Below, one piece after another: positions 16,135 to 25,069 of a stretch of DNA of 54,749 bases (position 1 is its first letter; each line of letters opens with the position of its first letter). The stretch is from assembly GCA_903881545.1 (NCBI GenBank), contig CAIRTQ010000102.1:1-54749 (forward strand), read 5' to 3'. Both the position numbers and the translations under genes were made by a program. The notes under the pieces were generated by a model. The model ran no database searches, was not told the origin of the DNA, and saw only the letters and a list, made by a program, of their open reading frames with translations. This stretch comes from an uncultured Elusimicrobia bacterium (GTDB taxonomy: Bacteria > Elusimicrobiota > Elusimicrobia > UBA1565 > UBA9628).

Positions 16135-17251
16135 CGGGGCCGGGCCGACCGTCCGCCGCAAAACTACTTGCCGAGGCCGGAAACGTCAAACTTTGGCGGG
16201 CCTGGCGGACGGCGTCTCGCAATTTACGCGCCAGGACGTTGCTGGGCGGCAAGTCGGTCATGTACTGCGCGACCCGGATGCCGCTTTTGTCGAGCTGAAG
16301 AAGCTCGACCACCTCGCTTTCCCGGCCAGCGCAAAGAATGAGGCCTATGGGCGGCTTCTCACCCGGCGCGGCTTCATGCTTTTTCAACCAGCGCAGATAG
16401 AACTCCATCTGGCCTTTGAATTCGGGCTTGAAATCTTCCAATTTTAATTCGATGGCCACCAGGCGCCGCAATCGGCGCTGGTAGAACAATAGGTCAAGGT
16501 AATAGTCCTTGGTTCCGACCTGTATGCGCTTCTGGCGGGCTACGAAAGCGAAACCGGCGCCGAGCTCCAGGAGGAAGTCCTGCATCTCCCGCAGGATGGC
16601 GGCTTCGAGGTCTTTCTCCTGGAAGGCGCCTTTGAGGCCGAGGAAGTCCAGGAAGTATGGGTCGCGGAAAACGAGGTCGGGTGTGAGCATATCTTCCTCG
16701 CGGAGCTTCTTGAGTTCCAGCGCCGCCAACTCGGCGGGCTTGCGTGAGAGAGCCGTGCGCTCGAACAGCATGCCGCCGATCTTCTTTTGCAGCGTGCGCA
16801 CGCTCCAGTGCTCCAGACGGCACATCTCTATATAAAACTCGCGCTGGAGGGGGTCATTGAGCGAGATAATTTCGCGGAGGTGAGACCAGCTCAATTGTGT
16901 CCACAGTGTGGACACCATCTCGGAATTGGGAAAAACTTCGGCGAATCGCACCATACGAAAGAGACTACGATGTCCGAATCCTGAGCCGTATTCCCGAACC
17001 AATCGCGCGCTCAGTGTGCGCACAATCTTCTCCCCATATCTGGCCCGTCGTGACTTGAGGATTTCTATCCGGATACGGACCCCGATCTGCCAATAGAGCA
17101 TAACCAACCCGACGTTGACGGCCCGGGCGACTTGGCCGCGGGCGGATCCGATGAGGCAGCGGATGTCACCCAGCAGGCTGTGCATGCGGGTGGTGGGCGC
17201 AAGCGCGGTGGTAGGCGGCTTGGGCAGCGGGGGAGTATCCATGATACCCAT
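16106..17251 (-). CDS. YhcG/DUF1016-family PD-(D/E)XK nuclease-domain protein
   Basis: A 381-residue protein with the two-part YhcG architecture. The N-terminal helical DUF1016 domain (about 25-190) contains MLYWQIGVRI and QLSWSHLREIISL. The C-terminal PDDEXK nuclease domain (about 215-350) has DPYFLDFLGL, DYYLDLLFYQRRLRRLVAIELK (catalytic Asp and E-x-K) and GQMEFYLRWL. Family members are often found as orphans near defence or mobile genes, and their function is not settled. The ATG at 17251 was chosen because the longer frame to 17401 adds unrelated residues. The 3' end overlaps the kinase gene by 29 bases tail to tail. Confidence 0.85.
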   Translation of the reverse strand: MGIMDTPPLPKPPTTALAPTTRMHSLLGDIRCLIGSARGQVARAVNVGLVMLYWQIGVRIRIEILKSRRARYGEKIVRTLSARLVREYGSGFGHRSLFRMVRFAEVFPNSEMVSTLWTQLSWSHLREIISLNDPLQREFYIEMCRLEHWSVRTLQKKIGGMLFERTALSRKPAELAALELKKLREEDMLTPDLVFRDPYFLDFLGLKGAFQEKDLEAAILREMQDFLLELGAGFAFVARQKRIQVGTKDYYLDLLFYQRRLRRLVAIELKLEDFKPEFKGQMEFYLRWLKKHEAAPGEKPPIGLILCAGRESEVVELLQLDKSGIRVAQYMTDLPPSNVLARKLRDAVRQARQSLTFPASASSFAADGRPGPVRRTWPGRR

Positions 17252-17368
17252 ACGACTTGGGCGTGAAAGAGTTCCATCAAGCGGCAGAGGTGCCGACCCA
17301 AGACGCGCAGAAAGCTCTGGGGAAGTGGGCTTAACAACTCCGCAACACAGACTTGGTGGAATATACTC

Positions 17369-17596
17369 ATGCCTATATTCCAACTGGAGCGCCGCTACCA
17401 TGACATCTGGGTCGTCCTGGACCGCGCTTATCAGGTCATCGATTCGGGCGACTGCCTAGCCCTGCTGCGGCGCAAGCACGGAGCCCAGTCCCGGCGCACC
17501 TTCTGCCTGCTGTCAGGGTCGAACCAGGAAACCGCGGCGCCCGCCGCCCCCGCGCCATGGTCTCTGCGGGAGCTGTTGGGTTACGGCCCAGCTTGA
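17369..17596 (+). CDS. possible small hypothetical protein (75 aa)
   Basis: This is the only candidate gene in the 406-base gap between the YhcG-type gene and the AI-2E-type permease. The 75-residue product begins with an amphipathic stretch (RRYHDIWVVLDRAYQVIDSG) and ends in a Pro/Ala-rich tail. It matches no family I know. A GGTGGA block lies about 9 bases before the ATG. Coding potential is plausible but unproven, and the remaining gap on either side (17252-17368, 17597-17657) shows nothing clear. Confidence 0.35.
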   Translation: MPIFQLERRYHDIWVVLDRAYQVIDSGDCLALLRRKHGAQSRRTFCLLSGSNQETAAPAAPAPWSLRELLGYGPA

Positions 17597-17657
17597 TATA
17601 GGACCTGCAAGACTTTCCGGAAGGGCTGACGCGGTCAAAATTGCTATCCTTGGACTC

Positions 17658-18623
17658 ATGACGAGGGCGAAGAAAGCCTCCTACCTTCTGGTGCCGGTGA
17701 TCTTGGGGCTGACGGTGTGGCTACACCTGGGCCCGGTCATCTTGGCCGGACTATTCTCCTACATGGTCCTGGATGTGACCTACCGTTTCTTTCAGCGGCG
17801 CCTGAGCCGCGCACTCTCGCTGTGGCTGGCGCTGGCGGCCTTCCTGCTGGCCGCGACCGCGCTGTCCTGGATGCTCGTGCGGTTTGTCCGCCAGACCATC
17901 CACACCTTGCCCCAGATTGCGGCCACCGCGATCCCTCGGCTCGTCGTGCTCTCCGATTCCCACGGCATCAATCTGCCCTTTGATAACGTCGACGAACTGC
18001 ACGAGATGGTCATCCATGCCATCAGGGGCAACGCCGAGGCCATCACCAAGACCAGCGGCGCGCTGACCACGGATATCTTCCACGTGCTCATCATCATGCT
18101 CGTCGCCATGCTGGCCTTCTTCAGCCGGCAGCAGCCGGTGGAATACGGGCCGAACCTCTTCGACACCCTGCGCCGGGAGCTGGGCGCGCGGACGCAGACC
18201 TTCCTACAGGGATTCGAGAAGGTCTTCGGCGCCCAGCTGGCCATCTCCGCGGCCTACGCGGTGCTGACCTTTCTCTTCCTCTGGACTATGGGCTACTCCC
18301 ATGTAATCTTCCTGACCTTGGCGAGCTTCCTCTTCGGCGTCCTCCCGATCATCGGCAATCTCATCAGCAACATCATCATCGTGGCCTCGGGGCTGGCCAT
18401 GACCACGCGCCACGCGCTCTTCGCCCTGGGCTTCCTTGTCCTCATCCACAAAAGCGGCTATCTGGTCTACGGCCGGGTCCTGGGCACCAGCTTGAAGGTC
18501 CCGATGTGGCAGACGCTTCTGGCCATCCTCTTGGGCGAGGCCGCCCTGGGAGTGCCGGGTATGCTCTTGGCACCGGCCATGCTGCACTATATAAAGGAAG
18601 AATTGCGCGCCATCGCGGATTAG
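17658..18623 (+). CDS. AI-2E family (UPF0118/TqsA-PerM type) membrane permease
   Basis: A 321-residue membrane protein with the AI-2E transporter family pattern. Paired helices lie at the N-terminus (about 8-32 and 50-78), then a soluble loop (85-145), then the C-terminal block of helices with the conserved PIIGNLISN and GVPGMLLAPA segments. Family members include the autoinducer-2 exporter TqsA and Na+/H+ antiporter-like proteins, so the substrate is open. No neighbouring quorum-sensing gene is present. A TATCCT box sits 7 bases before the ATG, so the transcript may be nearly leaderless. Confidence 0.85.
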   Translation: MTRAKKASYLLVPVILGLTVWLHLGPVILAGLFSYMVLDVTYRFFQRRLSRALSLWLALAAFLLAATALSWMLVRFVRQTIHTLPQIAATAIPRLVVLSDSHGINLPFDNVDELHEMVIHAIRGNAEAITKTSGALTTDIFHVLIIMLVAMLAFFSRQQPVEYGPNLFDTLRRELGARTQTFLQGFEKVFGAQLAISAAYAVLTFLFLWTMGYSHVIFLTLASFLFGVLPIIGNLISNIIIVASGLAMTTRHALFALGFLVLIHKSGYLVYGRVLGTSLKVPMWQTLLAILLGEAALGVPGMLLAPAMLHYIKEELRAIAD

Positions 18624-18633
18624 CCGGGACTGC

Positions 18634-19269
18634 CTACCTGATGATGATGAACTTGCCCTGCTTCTTGGGCGCTCCGGGCTGAATATAAGTGAAGATGTAA
18701 ACCCCGCTAGCCAGGGCACCGCTCTGGCCGCCGGCGATGCAGGTCGGCGTGTTGGTCTGTCCGGTCAGAGGGCTCCAGGCGCAGGTGTTGCCGGAGTCGT
18801 CCTTGGTAAGGGTCTGCACCAGCCGGCCGTTGATTGAGAATATCTTGATGGTGACCTGCGCCGGCAGGTCGGTGAAGGTGACAAGGGTGTGGCCCTTGTT
18901 GGAATTGGGCATAAAAGGGTTGGGGTAGGCGTGCGCTGCGGCGAGGTTTGTGGCGGCGGCGCTATTCGTGGCCAGCACGCCGGGCCATAATTGGTAGCCG
19001 CCTCCGGTCATCATGTTCACGCTGTGGCCGCCGACGGCGCTGTAGTTGTGCCTTTGCCCGCCTCCCGAGATCGGCCCGACCGAGGGGCAGACTCCGCCTG
19101 AAAGGATGTTGAAGATGTCTATGGAACAGGGGGCGGAGGCACTGCAGATCGGAGGGATTGTGAGGCTCTCAATTCCAGTGGCGTAGACCGAGCGCACGGC
19201 CGAGAAAATTGCGGCTAGCATCACAATGGCAAGTATGATGACAAGCTGAATTCGAGGCACCTTGCGCAT
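18634..19269 (-). CDS. secreted protein with C-terminal sorting-type (FlgD-Ig/T9SS-like) tail
   Basis: A 211-residue exported protein. An N-terminal hydrophobic segment (about 8-27) serves as signal peptide or anchor. Residues 40-110 are Gly/Ser-rich with several cysteines and no known fold. The last 100 residues match the pattern of C-terminal sorting or FlgD-Ig domains: AYPNPFMP, then VTIKIFSINGRLVQTL, then SGVYIFTY and a final KQGKFIIIR. In Bacteroidetes such tails direct type IX secretion; similar tails occur in other phyla without proof of the route. A PorV-like gene lies 2 kb upstream on the same strand, which fits a shared export pathway. It has a GGAG ribosome site. Confidence 0.7.
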   Translation of the reverse strand: MRKVPRIQLVIILAIVMLAAIFSAVRSVYATGIESLTIPPICSASAPCSIDIFNILSGGVCPSVGPISGGGQRHNYSAVGGHSVNMMTGGGYQLWPGVLATNSAAATNLAAAHAYPNPFMPNSNKGHTLVTFTDLPAQVTIKIFSINGRLVQTLTKDDSGNTCAWSPLTGQTNTPTCIAGGQSGALASGVYIFTYIQPGAPKKQGKFIIIR

Positions 19270-19335
19270 AGCTATCTCCGAATTACTCCCGGTATATACA
19301 TCGCGCTGTATTTCTCAATCATCACATCTTGCGCC

Positions 19336-21399
19336 TTACTGTCCGAAGCACACATAAAAGTACGTTTGGCTCGCGGTAAGCCCTGATGTCGTGAGAGCCG
19401 TAGTGGTTATGATATAGAAGGGGCCACTGCTAGGTCCTGAAACAATGCAAAACGGTGCTGCCGCATACGCCTGCCCGAATGTAATAGTACAAGCAGTTCC
19501 GCTCGCGCCAGTTATGAAGGTACCGCGCGCATCGTTGCTACCTGTGCCTAGGCTCGGCCCTGTTCCGCAGGATGACAATACCGGCGTTGCACCAGCATTG
19601 CCCATGTCCACATGTCCCTTGTTATCTATAACAAATGTGTCTGCGCTGCTCATCTGCAACTGGATAAGCTTACCTGAACCAGTATTATTGGCGAGTATCG
19701 TACTGCTCGCTCCACCATTCGACAAAGCCAAAGAAGTCAGAGTGCCGACGCCGGTCACACCGGCATAGGAACCGGAAATATTGGCCGAAGGAACAGTGCC
19801 GGCCAATTTGGTGGCGTCGAGCAGGCCGGCCGCGGTCGTTATCCGATTGCCCTTCACGTTGATCTGGCCGGCGCTCAAATACACGTCGGTCGAAAAGGTG
19901 ACCTGATTGCCGTAGGTCTGCCACGCGCTCCAAGTGTTCGTCGAGGCCAACAGAGCGGAGCCTGAGCCGCCGCCGCCCGCGGACACCCAGGCCGGGGCAG
20001 AGCCCGCGCCGTTGGCTTGAAGAACATAGCCGGCCGCGCCGGTGCCGATGGTGCCCAGAACGCCGATGGCGGAGAAATATGGCACGCCGTTGGCAGCCGA
20101 AAGGTGGAGGTCGGCGCCGGTGCCGCCGTACTGCGAGCCAATGATGTTAGCGGTCCAGGCCCCGGCGGTCAGCGCACCCACACCCAGAATGTTGGGGAAC
20201 GAGCCGCTGGCCAACTGCGAATTGGTGATCCCGACCAAGGAGGCCAGGGGCACGGTGTTCGTTAGTTTAGCAGCGTCCAGCAAGCCGCCTGCGGTGGTCA
20301 GGCGATTACCCTTTACATTAATCTGCCCGGCGCTCAAATACACGTCGGACGAGATGGCGACCTGATTGTTGAAACTCTGCCAAGCGGTCCAGGTGTTGGT
20401 GGAGCTGAGGATAGCGCTGCCCACGGAGCCGGCCGAAACCCAGGTCGGGGCCGAGCCGGCGCCGTTGGCTTGCAGGACGTAGCCTGACGCGCCGGTACCC
20501 ACGGAACCCATGACGCCTGTGGCTGAGAAATAAGGCATGCCGTTGGCGGCCTGGGTATGCAGGTCCGCGCCGGTGCCGCCGTTGGTAGGGGACACGATGC
20601 CGCTGAGCTGCGTGGCGTCGAGCAGGCCGGCCACAGTCGTAATCCGATTGCCCAGTACATTAATCTGCCCAGCGCTGAAGTACACATCGGTCGAGATGGT
20701 GAGTTGATTGCCATAGGTCTGCGCGGCGGTCCAGGTATTGACGGCTCCAAACCGGGCATACTTGCTCACCAAAGTCGCGCCGGCCTCGCGCAGATTCCCG
20801 GCCGCGTTGATGTCGCCGGCCTGGACATCCAGCGGGTAACCCGGCGTCTGCGTCCCGATGCCCACCTTCCCCGTCGCGGAGGAAACATACAAGAAGGTCT
20901 GCGCCGGCGTCGGGGCGGAACTGCCGCCGACGACGAACCCGCCGCTGGACACGTCGATGGTCCCTTCCAGCGACCTAGCAACGAGCGCATAGGGCACCGC
21001 GTTCAACTGCTCACGGGGGGACATCTCCGAGATGGTCCCGCCGGTCAGAGGACCGACCTTTACATCCAGCCAGCGGCCTTTACCGCCGCCGTAAAGAGCC
21101 TCGGGAGGCACGGGCAGCTGGACGTTGAAAAGACCGCTATTGACCGCCACTCCACCCGGGACATCATAAGGGCCCCACACGATGTTGCCTGTGGTAAGGG
21201 CGTCATAGATGGTAAAGGTCATGGCCACGGTCCCGTTCTGCGGGTTGCCGTTCTGGTCTAAGCGGCCCTGGTAGTTGATCGCCAAGGGCACGCTGCCCGG
21301 CAAGGCGGTGGTCATCGGGCGGAAGACGGCGGCGCGTCCGGGCCCGGCGAGCACGGCGCACGCCACGATCAAGGCCGGCACGATGTGCAGTCGCTTCAT
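19336..21399 (-). CDS. large secreted modular repeat protein (GGTG-type)
   Basis: A 687-residue exported protein with a signal peptide (first about 23 residues). Residues 40-150 form a domain common in secreted bacterial surface proteins (NYQGRLDQNG, MTFTIYDALT, LNAVPYALVARSLEG). The following region is built of repeats: the block NTWTA-x-Q...SAGQIN-x-x-GNR occurs three times, and the block GGTGADLH...YFSA...GYVLQANGAGSAP occurs twice. The C-terminal 130 residues form a separate domain with two Cys and aromatic strands. The pattern resembles tail-fibre or adhesin stalks. An AGGTGA ribosome site lies before the ATG. It is transcribed after the PorV-like gene, 22 bases away. Confidence 0.72.
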   Translation of the reverse strand: MKRLHIVPALIVACAVLAGPGRAAVFRPMTTALPGSVPLAINYQGRLDQNGNPQNGTVAMTFTIYDALTTGNIVWGPYDVPGGVAVNSGLFNVQLPVPPEALYGGGKGRWLDVKVGPLTGGTISEMSPREQLNAVPYALVARSLEGTIDVSSGGFVVGGSSAPTPAQTFLYVSSATGKVGIGTQTPGYPLDVQAGDINAAGNLREAGATLVSKYARFGAVNTWTAAQTYGNQLTISTDVYFSAGQINVLGNRITTVAGLLDATQLSGIVSPTNGGTGADLHTQAANGMPYFSATGVMGSVGTGASGYVLQANGAGSAPTWVSAGSVGSAILSSTNTWTAWQSFNNQVAISSDVYLSAGQINVKGNRLTTAGGLLDAAKLTNTVPLASLVGITNSQLASGSFPNILGVGALTAGAWTANIIGSQYGGTGADLHLSAANGVPYFSAIGVLGTIGTGAAGYVLQANGAGSAPAWVSAGGGGSGSALLASTNTWSAWQTYGNQVTFSTDVYLSAGQINVKGNRITTAAGLLDATKLAGTVPSANISGSYAGVTGVGTLTSLALSNGGASSTILANNTGSGKLIQLQMSSADTFVIDNKGHVDMGNAGATPVLSSCGTGPSLGTGSNDARGTFITGASGTACTITFGQAYAAAPFCIVSGPSSGPFYIITTTALTTSGLTASQTYFYVCFGQ
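19817..20700 (-). repeat. internal coding repeats of the modular surface protein
   Basis: Three diverged copies of one about 110-base block begin near 19817, 20275 and 20615, and two copies of a second about 130-base block lie near 20000 and 20450. The full unit (block 1 plus block 2) therefore occurs twice with an extra half unit. Copies differ mainly at synonymous positions and in inserted linkers, so the protein repeat is maintained by selection. Confidence 0.65.
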
Positions 21400-21421
21400 A
21401 AGGTCACCTCTGGTCTCCAGC

Positions 21422-22537
21422 TCATGGCTTGACTCCGTCTTCAGGCAAAATCAGGTCCGAAGACTGCGGCGCGCTCGACGGCGCCAAGGCGGGGGCCAGC
21501 GCGGGCGCCTGGCGCAGGGCGTCCTCGTGCGCGGCCGCGCGATAGCGCGCATGCCGCCGGCCGAAGATGTCCAGCCGATCCCGCTCGTAGAGCGGCTCCC
21601 CGAATTTCACCACCATGCTGGCGCGCTGGGTCGTGGCGAAATCGCCGGAATTGGTGAAGGCGTAATCAAAGCCCAGCTCGAAGCCCTTGTGCTCGCCGCG
21701 AAACACATAAATCCCAGCGCCGATCGTGTATCCGGGACCGGCGCCGGCATCGGTCCTGCCGCCCACGCGCAGGGCGAGTATATTCTCGTACCAAAACTCC
21801 GCGCCACCCGCCGCGGCCAGGACGCTCTCGCGCGGCTTGGTCACATCGCAGGCCAATGTGATCCAGTGCCGGTATTCGTCCGGAGAAAAAGGCGTCCACG
21901 AAGCTCCGACGCGCACCATGGTCGGCAGGCTCTCGGTCACGGCCACGTAGCGCAGACCAGGGCCCAGATTGAGGACGGCGCCGCCCACGCGCAGCCGAGG
22001 CAAGGGCTGCCACAGTACGCCCCCGTCTACCGCATAGGTCTCGGCCGTGGTGTTCCAAAGCCGCGAGCTGATGCGCTTGAACGAGCCTCCGAAAGCCAGA
22101 GTATCCGAGAACGGCAGGGCGTAGGTGAGCTGATAGGCCGAATCCATGGCCGAGGCTTGGCCGACGACCTGGTCGTTGGCGTCGTAGGCGTCGAAAGGCT
22201 TCACGAAAAGCATGTTGGCCGAGGCGCCGAAGGTGCCCAGGGCGGAAGGGTAGACATAGCCGGCCCATTCATGATACACGCCCGAGGCGTAGGCGTCGTG
22301 CACGAACCCCATCTCCTGCTGGCGCAGCAGGGCGGGGCCCGCCGGATTGTAGGCCAAAGCGTGCACGTCGTCCGCCAAGCCGGTGAACGCCTCGCTCATG
22401 CCCGCGGGGCGGGCACCGACCGGGATTTCCAGGAACCCCACTCCCGTCGTCCCCGGGGGCGACGCCGCGGCTGGGGGCGACGCTGCGGCCAAGATGCCGG
22501 CCGCCAATAGTGCGATCATCCGCCCGCTGGGTCGCAT
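21422..22537 (-). CDS. PorV/PorQ-family outer-membrane beta-barrel protein
   Basis: A 371-residue exported protein with a signal peptide ending near residue 26. The mature N-terminus GVGFLEIPVGARPAGMSEAFTGLADD and ALAYNPAGPALL is the hallmark of the PorV/PorQ (UPF0164-like) family. It is followed by repeated amphipathic strands with Gly/Tyr-rich turns expected of a FadL-like barrel. In type IX systems PorV recognises C-terminal signals and shuttles cargo to the attachment complex. Here two secreted proteins follow on the same strand, one with a sorting-type tail. A disordered Ala/Pro-rich stretch lies near the C-terminus. A TATAAT box (22551-22546) ends 8 bases before the ATG. Confidence 0.78.
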   Translation of the reverse strand: MRPSGRMIALLAAGILAAASPPAAASPPGTTGVGFLEIPVGARPAGMSEAFTGLADDVHALAYNPAGPALLRQQEMGFVHDAYASGVYHEWAGYVYPSALGTFGASANMLFVKPFDAYDANDQVVGQASAMDSAYQLTYALPFSDTLAFGGSFKRISSRLWNTTAETYAVDGGVLWQPLPRLRVGGAVLNLGPGLRYVAVTESLPTMVRVGASWTPFSPDEYRHWITLACDVTKPRESVLAAAGGAEFWYENILALRVGGRTDAGAGPGYTIGAGIYVFRGEHKGFELGFDYAFTNSGDFATTQRASMVVKFGEPLYERDRLDIFGRRHARYRAAAHEDALRQAPALAPALAPSSAPQSSDLILPEDGVKP

Positions 22538-22596
22538 GGCAACGAATTATACAAACGACGCTTTGCAGGAATATTGCCGAAAATCCGCCGGGGCGG

Positions 22597-25062
22597 CTAC
22601 ACCGCGCCAGCGGCAATTTCCAGCAGCCCGGCCGCCTCGCCGATCTCACTGGCCAAGCGCACCCGCTCCTCGCTCAACGCCGGCAGGCGCTCAAGCAGGG
22701 CGAAAAACCGGTTCTGCGTGCGGAAGCGCCAGCGGGTCAGGCCCATCTCCTTGGCGGCGCGGACTAAGGCCGACAAACGGCGCAGCCAAACCGCGGAGAC
22801 CTCGCGTTCCAGCCCGGCCAGGACCATGGCGAAGCATTTCTCCCAAGCCTTTTCGGCGGAGGTCGAGGCCGGGGCCAAGCCTACGGCCTTGGCCCGGGCC
22901 ATGGCCCCTGAAACTCCGGCCAGGTCATCGTCGGGGCGCTCCAGGAACTCCCGGGCCCAGCGCTGCAGCGAAGCGTCGAGCACGGCGTCGGCCTGGCCGC
23001 GCAGTCCCACGGGCAGCTCCAGCCCCAACTGCGCGTACTGCTCGAGCAAGGACAGGCACTCGCCCAGACTCAAGGGGGGGGAGGCCTCCCAAACCGCCCG
23101 GCTCTTCTCCACGACGCAAGCGAGGATGCGCTCCCGCTCATCCGCCAGAAGGTCGGAAAAACCAAAGGGAGATTTGACGAATATCCCGCCGGCGAGGGCG
23201 GCCAAGTCGCTGGCCACGGCCGGGGTCTGAGCCCGCACCCGGCCGGCCAACCCGTCGAACTGCTCCGGGGGCAGGTCCGCGGGGCGCACGAACACCTTAA
23301 CCGCGCAGTCGGGCAGGGCCGCGGCCAGGAACACCCGAGAAAACGGCGCCGCCGTGAGCCCGCTGCGCAAGGTAATGCGGCCGGCGCAGAGCCTGGCGTC
23401 GGCGGCCTCGCCGCGCGCGGCCTCGCAGGTGAGGGTCTCGAAATGCCCCAGCGACCGGGCCGGCGCCGGCGCGCAGAAAAGCAAGGAGACGGCCGCGTGC
23501 GCCGCGGCCAAGTCCTCGTCCACGCGGCCGACCTTGGCCAGCTCGCGGTACACGATCTCCCCGTCCTTGAACTTGGGATGATTGCCGGGCGCAAGCCTCA
23601 GCCGGTCCAGCAACCCTGCCTCCAGGTCCACGCCCGCGGCCTCGCGCGCCAACTCGACGGCCCGGGCCGCGTACTGCAGGTTCTGCACCGCTTCGATGCC
23701 GGCGATGTCCGAGAAGAACCAGCCGCAGCTTGTATACATCAGCATGGCGTGCCGCTGCATCTCAAGCAGGCGCAGGGCCTTCTGCCTGGCCTCGGGCGCG
23801 TCCGGAACCTTGAGGTGCTCCGCCAGGAAGGCCGCCAAGGTCTCCTCGCGGCGGTCCAGGACGACGGCGATATAGGCGTCGCGGGCCGGCCAGGCGTCCT
23901 GGAAAAGGCGCTCGCCCTCGCTCTCGTAGATCTGGGCCAGATGGTCGCGCAGCCAGTCCAGCGCCTCGCGCATGGGCCGGCGCCAGCCCAGCTGCCGACC
24001 TTCCGCGCCGCAGCCGCAGGCGTCGGTCCAGCGGGCCACGCCGTGGCTGCAGCTCCAGGAGGTGCCCAGGCCGCCCGGGCCGGGCTTGATCTCCGCCTCC
24101 CATTGCGGCGGGTTGCCGGCCAGGAAGAACCCGTAGTTGACCACCTCGATACCGCGGTCAGGGAGCTCGCGGACCAGGAGGCTCGCCAGGCCCATCTCAC
24201 CGAAGTGCTCGTGATGCCCGTAAGACTCGCCGTCAGTGCAGAGGGAGACGATCTGGGGCGCGCCCGGCACGCCGGGTGCGGTTCCCACTGGGGGGGGCGG
24301 GTCGAAGGTGGCGGCGATGCGGTCGGCCCAGGACTTGGCGTCCGCCATGACCTTCTCGAAGGCCACGCCCTGGGACAGGCCCGCGTCATAGAAGAACAAC
24401 GCGATGCTCTTGCTGCCGTCGGAGCCAGGCGCGGACCAGCGGTAGGCGCGGCGCGTGTCCACCGAGCCGCTGGAGACGTCGTCCCACTGCTGGGCGCCGA
24501 GGGACCGGACGCGCAGGGCCTGGCTCGGGGCCAGCAGGACATACTTGAGGCCGTGCTTGATGAGGGCCGCAAGGACCGCGTCGCTGCAGGCGGTCTCGGG
24601 CAGCCACATGGCTTCGGGCTCGCGGCTGAACCGGTGACGGAAATCGGCCAGCCCCCAGCGGATCTGGGTGAGGAGGTCCCGGGGCGAGGCTAAAGTCAGA
24701 ATCATGTGGTTGTAGGCTTGGGCCAGGGCGTTGCCGTGACCGCCGAGGCGCCGGCAGCTGGACTGGTCGGCCGCGATGAGGCGGCGATAGTCGTGCGGGC
24801 AGGCCTTCTCGAACCAGGAGAGCAAGGTGGGGCCGAAATTGAAGCTGAGCGATTCGTAATTATCCACGATCCGCGCGATGCGGCCGTCCGCGCCCGCGAG
24901 GATGCGGGCCTGGCCGTTGGGGATATAGCACTCTTTGGCGATGCGGCGGTTCCAGTCGTGCTCGGGCCGGGCCGAGGGCTGGCGCTCCACGGTCTCGGTC
25001 CAGGGGTTCTCGCGGGGGGGCTGGTAGAAATGGCCGTGCACGCAACAGTATCGTTTCAGCAC
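22597..25062 (-). CDS. glycoside hydrolase family 57 protein with DUF3536 domain
   Basis: An 821-residue cytoplasmic protein. The N-terminal GH57-type barrel starts with RYCCVHGHFYQPPRENPW and contains SFNFGPTLLSW, NHMILTLA, MWLPETA (putative nucleophile Glu region) and SLCTDGESYGHH. The C-terminal half (about 400-800) is the DUF3536 domain with MYTSCGWFFSDIAGIE. The family is annotated as alpha-amylase/alpha-mannosidase, but activity is mostly untested. No ATG fits: a frame open to 25515 overlaps the upstream gene, so I chose GTG 25062, which places the conserved HGHFYQPPRE ten residues in. It starts 7 bases after the aminopeptidase stop, so the two are one operon. Confidence 0.85.
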   Translation of the reverse strand: MLKRYCCVHGHFYQPPRENPWTETVERQPSARPEHDWNRRIAKECYIPNGQARILAGADGRIARIVDNYESLSFNFGPTLLSWFEKACPHDYRRLIAADQSSCRRLGGHGNALAQAYNHMILTLASPRDLLTQIRWGLADFRHRFSREPEAMWLPETACSDAVLAALIKHGLKYVLLAPSQALRVRSLGAQQWDDVSSGSVDTRRAYRWSAPGSDGSKSIALFFYDAGLSQGVAFEKVMADAKSWADRIAATFDPPPPVGTAPGVPGAPQIVSLCTDGESYGHHEHFGEMGLASLLVRELPDRGIEVVNYGFFLAGNPPQWEAEIKPGPGGLGTSWSCSHGVARWTDACGCGAEGRQLGWRRPMREALDWLRDHLAQIYESEGERLFQDAWPARDAYIAVVLDRREETLAAFLAEHLKVPDAPEARQKALRLLEMQRHAMLMYTSCGWFFSDIAGIEAVQNLQYAARAVELAREAAGVDLEAGLLDRLRLAPGNHPKFKDGEIVYRELAKVGRVDEDLAAAHAAVSLLFCAPAPARSLGHFETLTCEAARGEAADARLCAGRITLRSGLTAAPFSRVFLAAALPDCAVKVFVRPADLPPEQFDGLAGRVRAQTPAVASDLAALAGGIFVKSPFGFSDLLADERERILACVVEKSRAVWEASPPLSLGECLSLLEQYAQLGLELPVGLRGQADAVLDASLQRWAREFLERPDDDLAGVSGAMARAKAVGLAPASTSAEKAWEKCFAMVLAGLEREVSAVWLRRLSALVRAAKEMGLTRWRFRTQNRFFALLERLPALSEERVRLASEIGEAAGLLEIAAGAV

Positions 25063-25069
25063 GGGGAGA

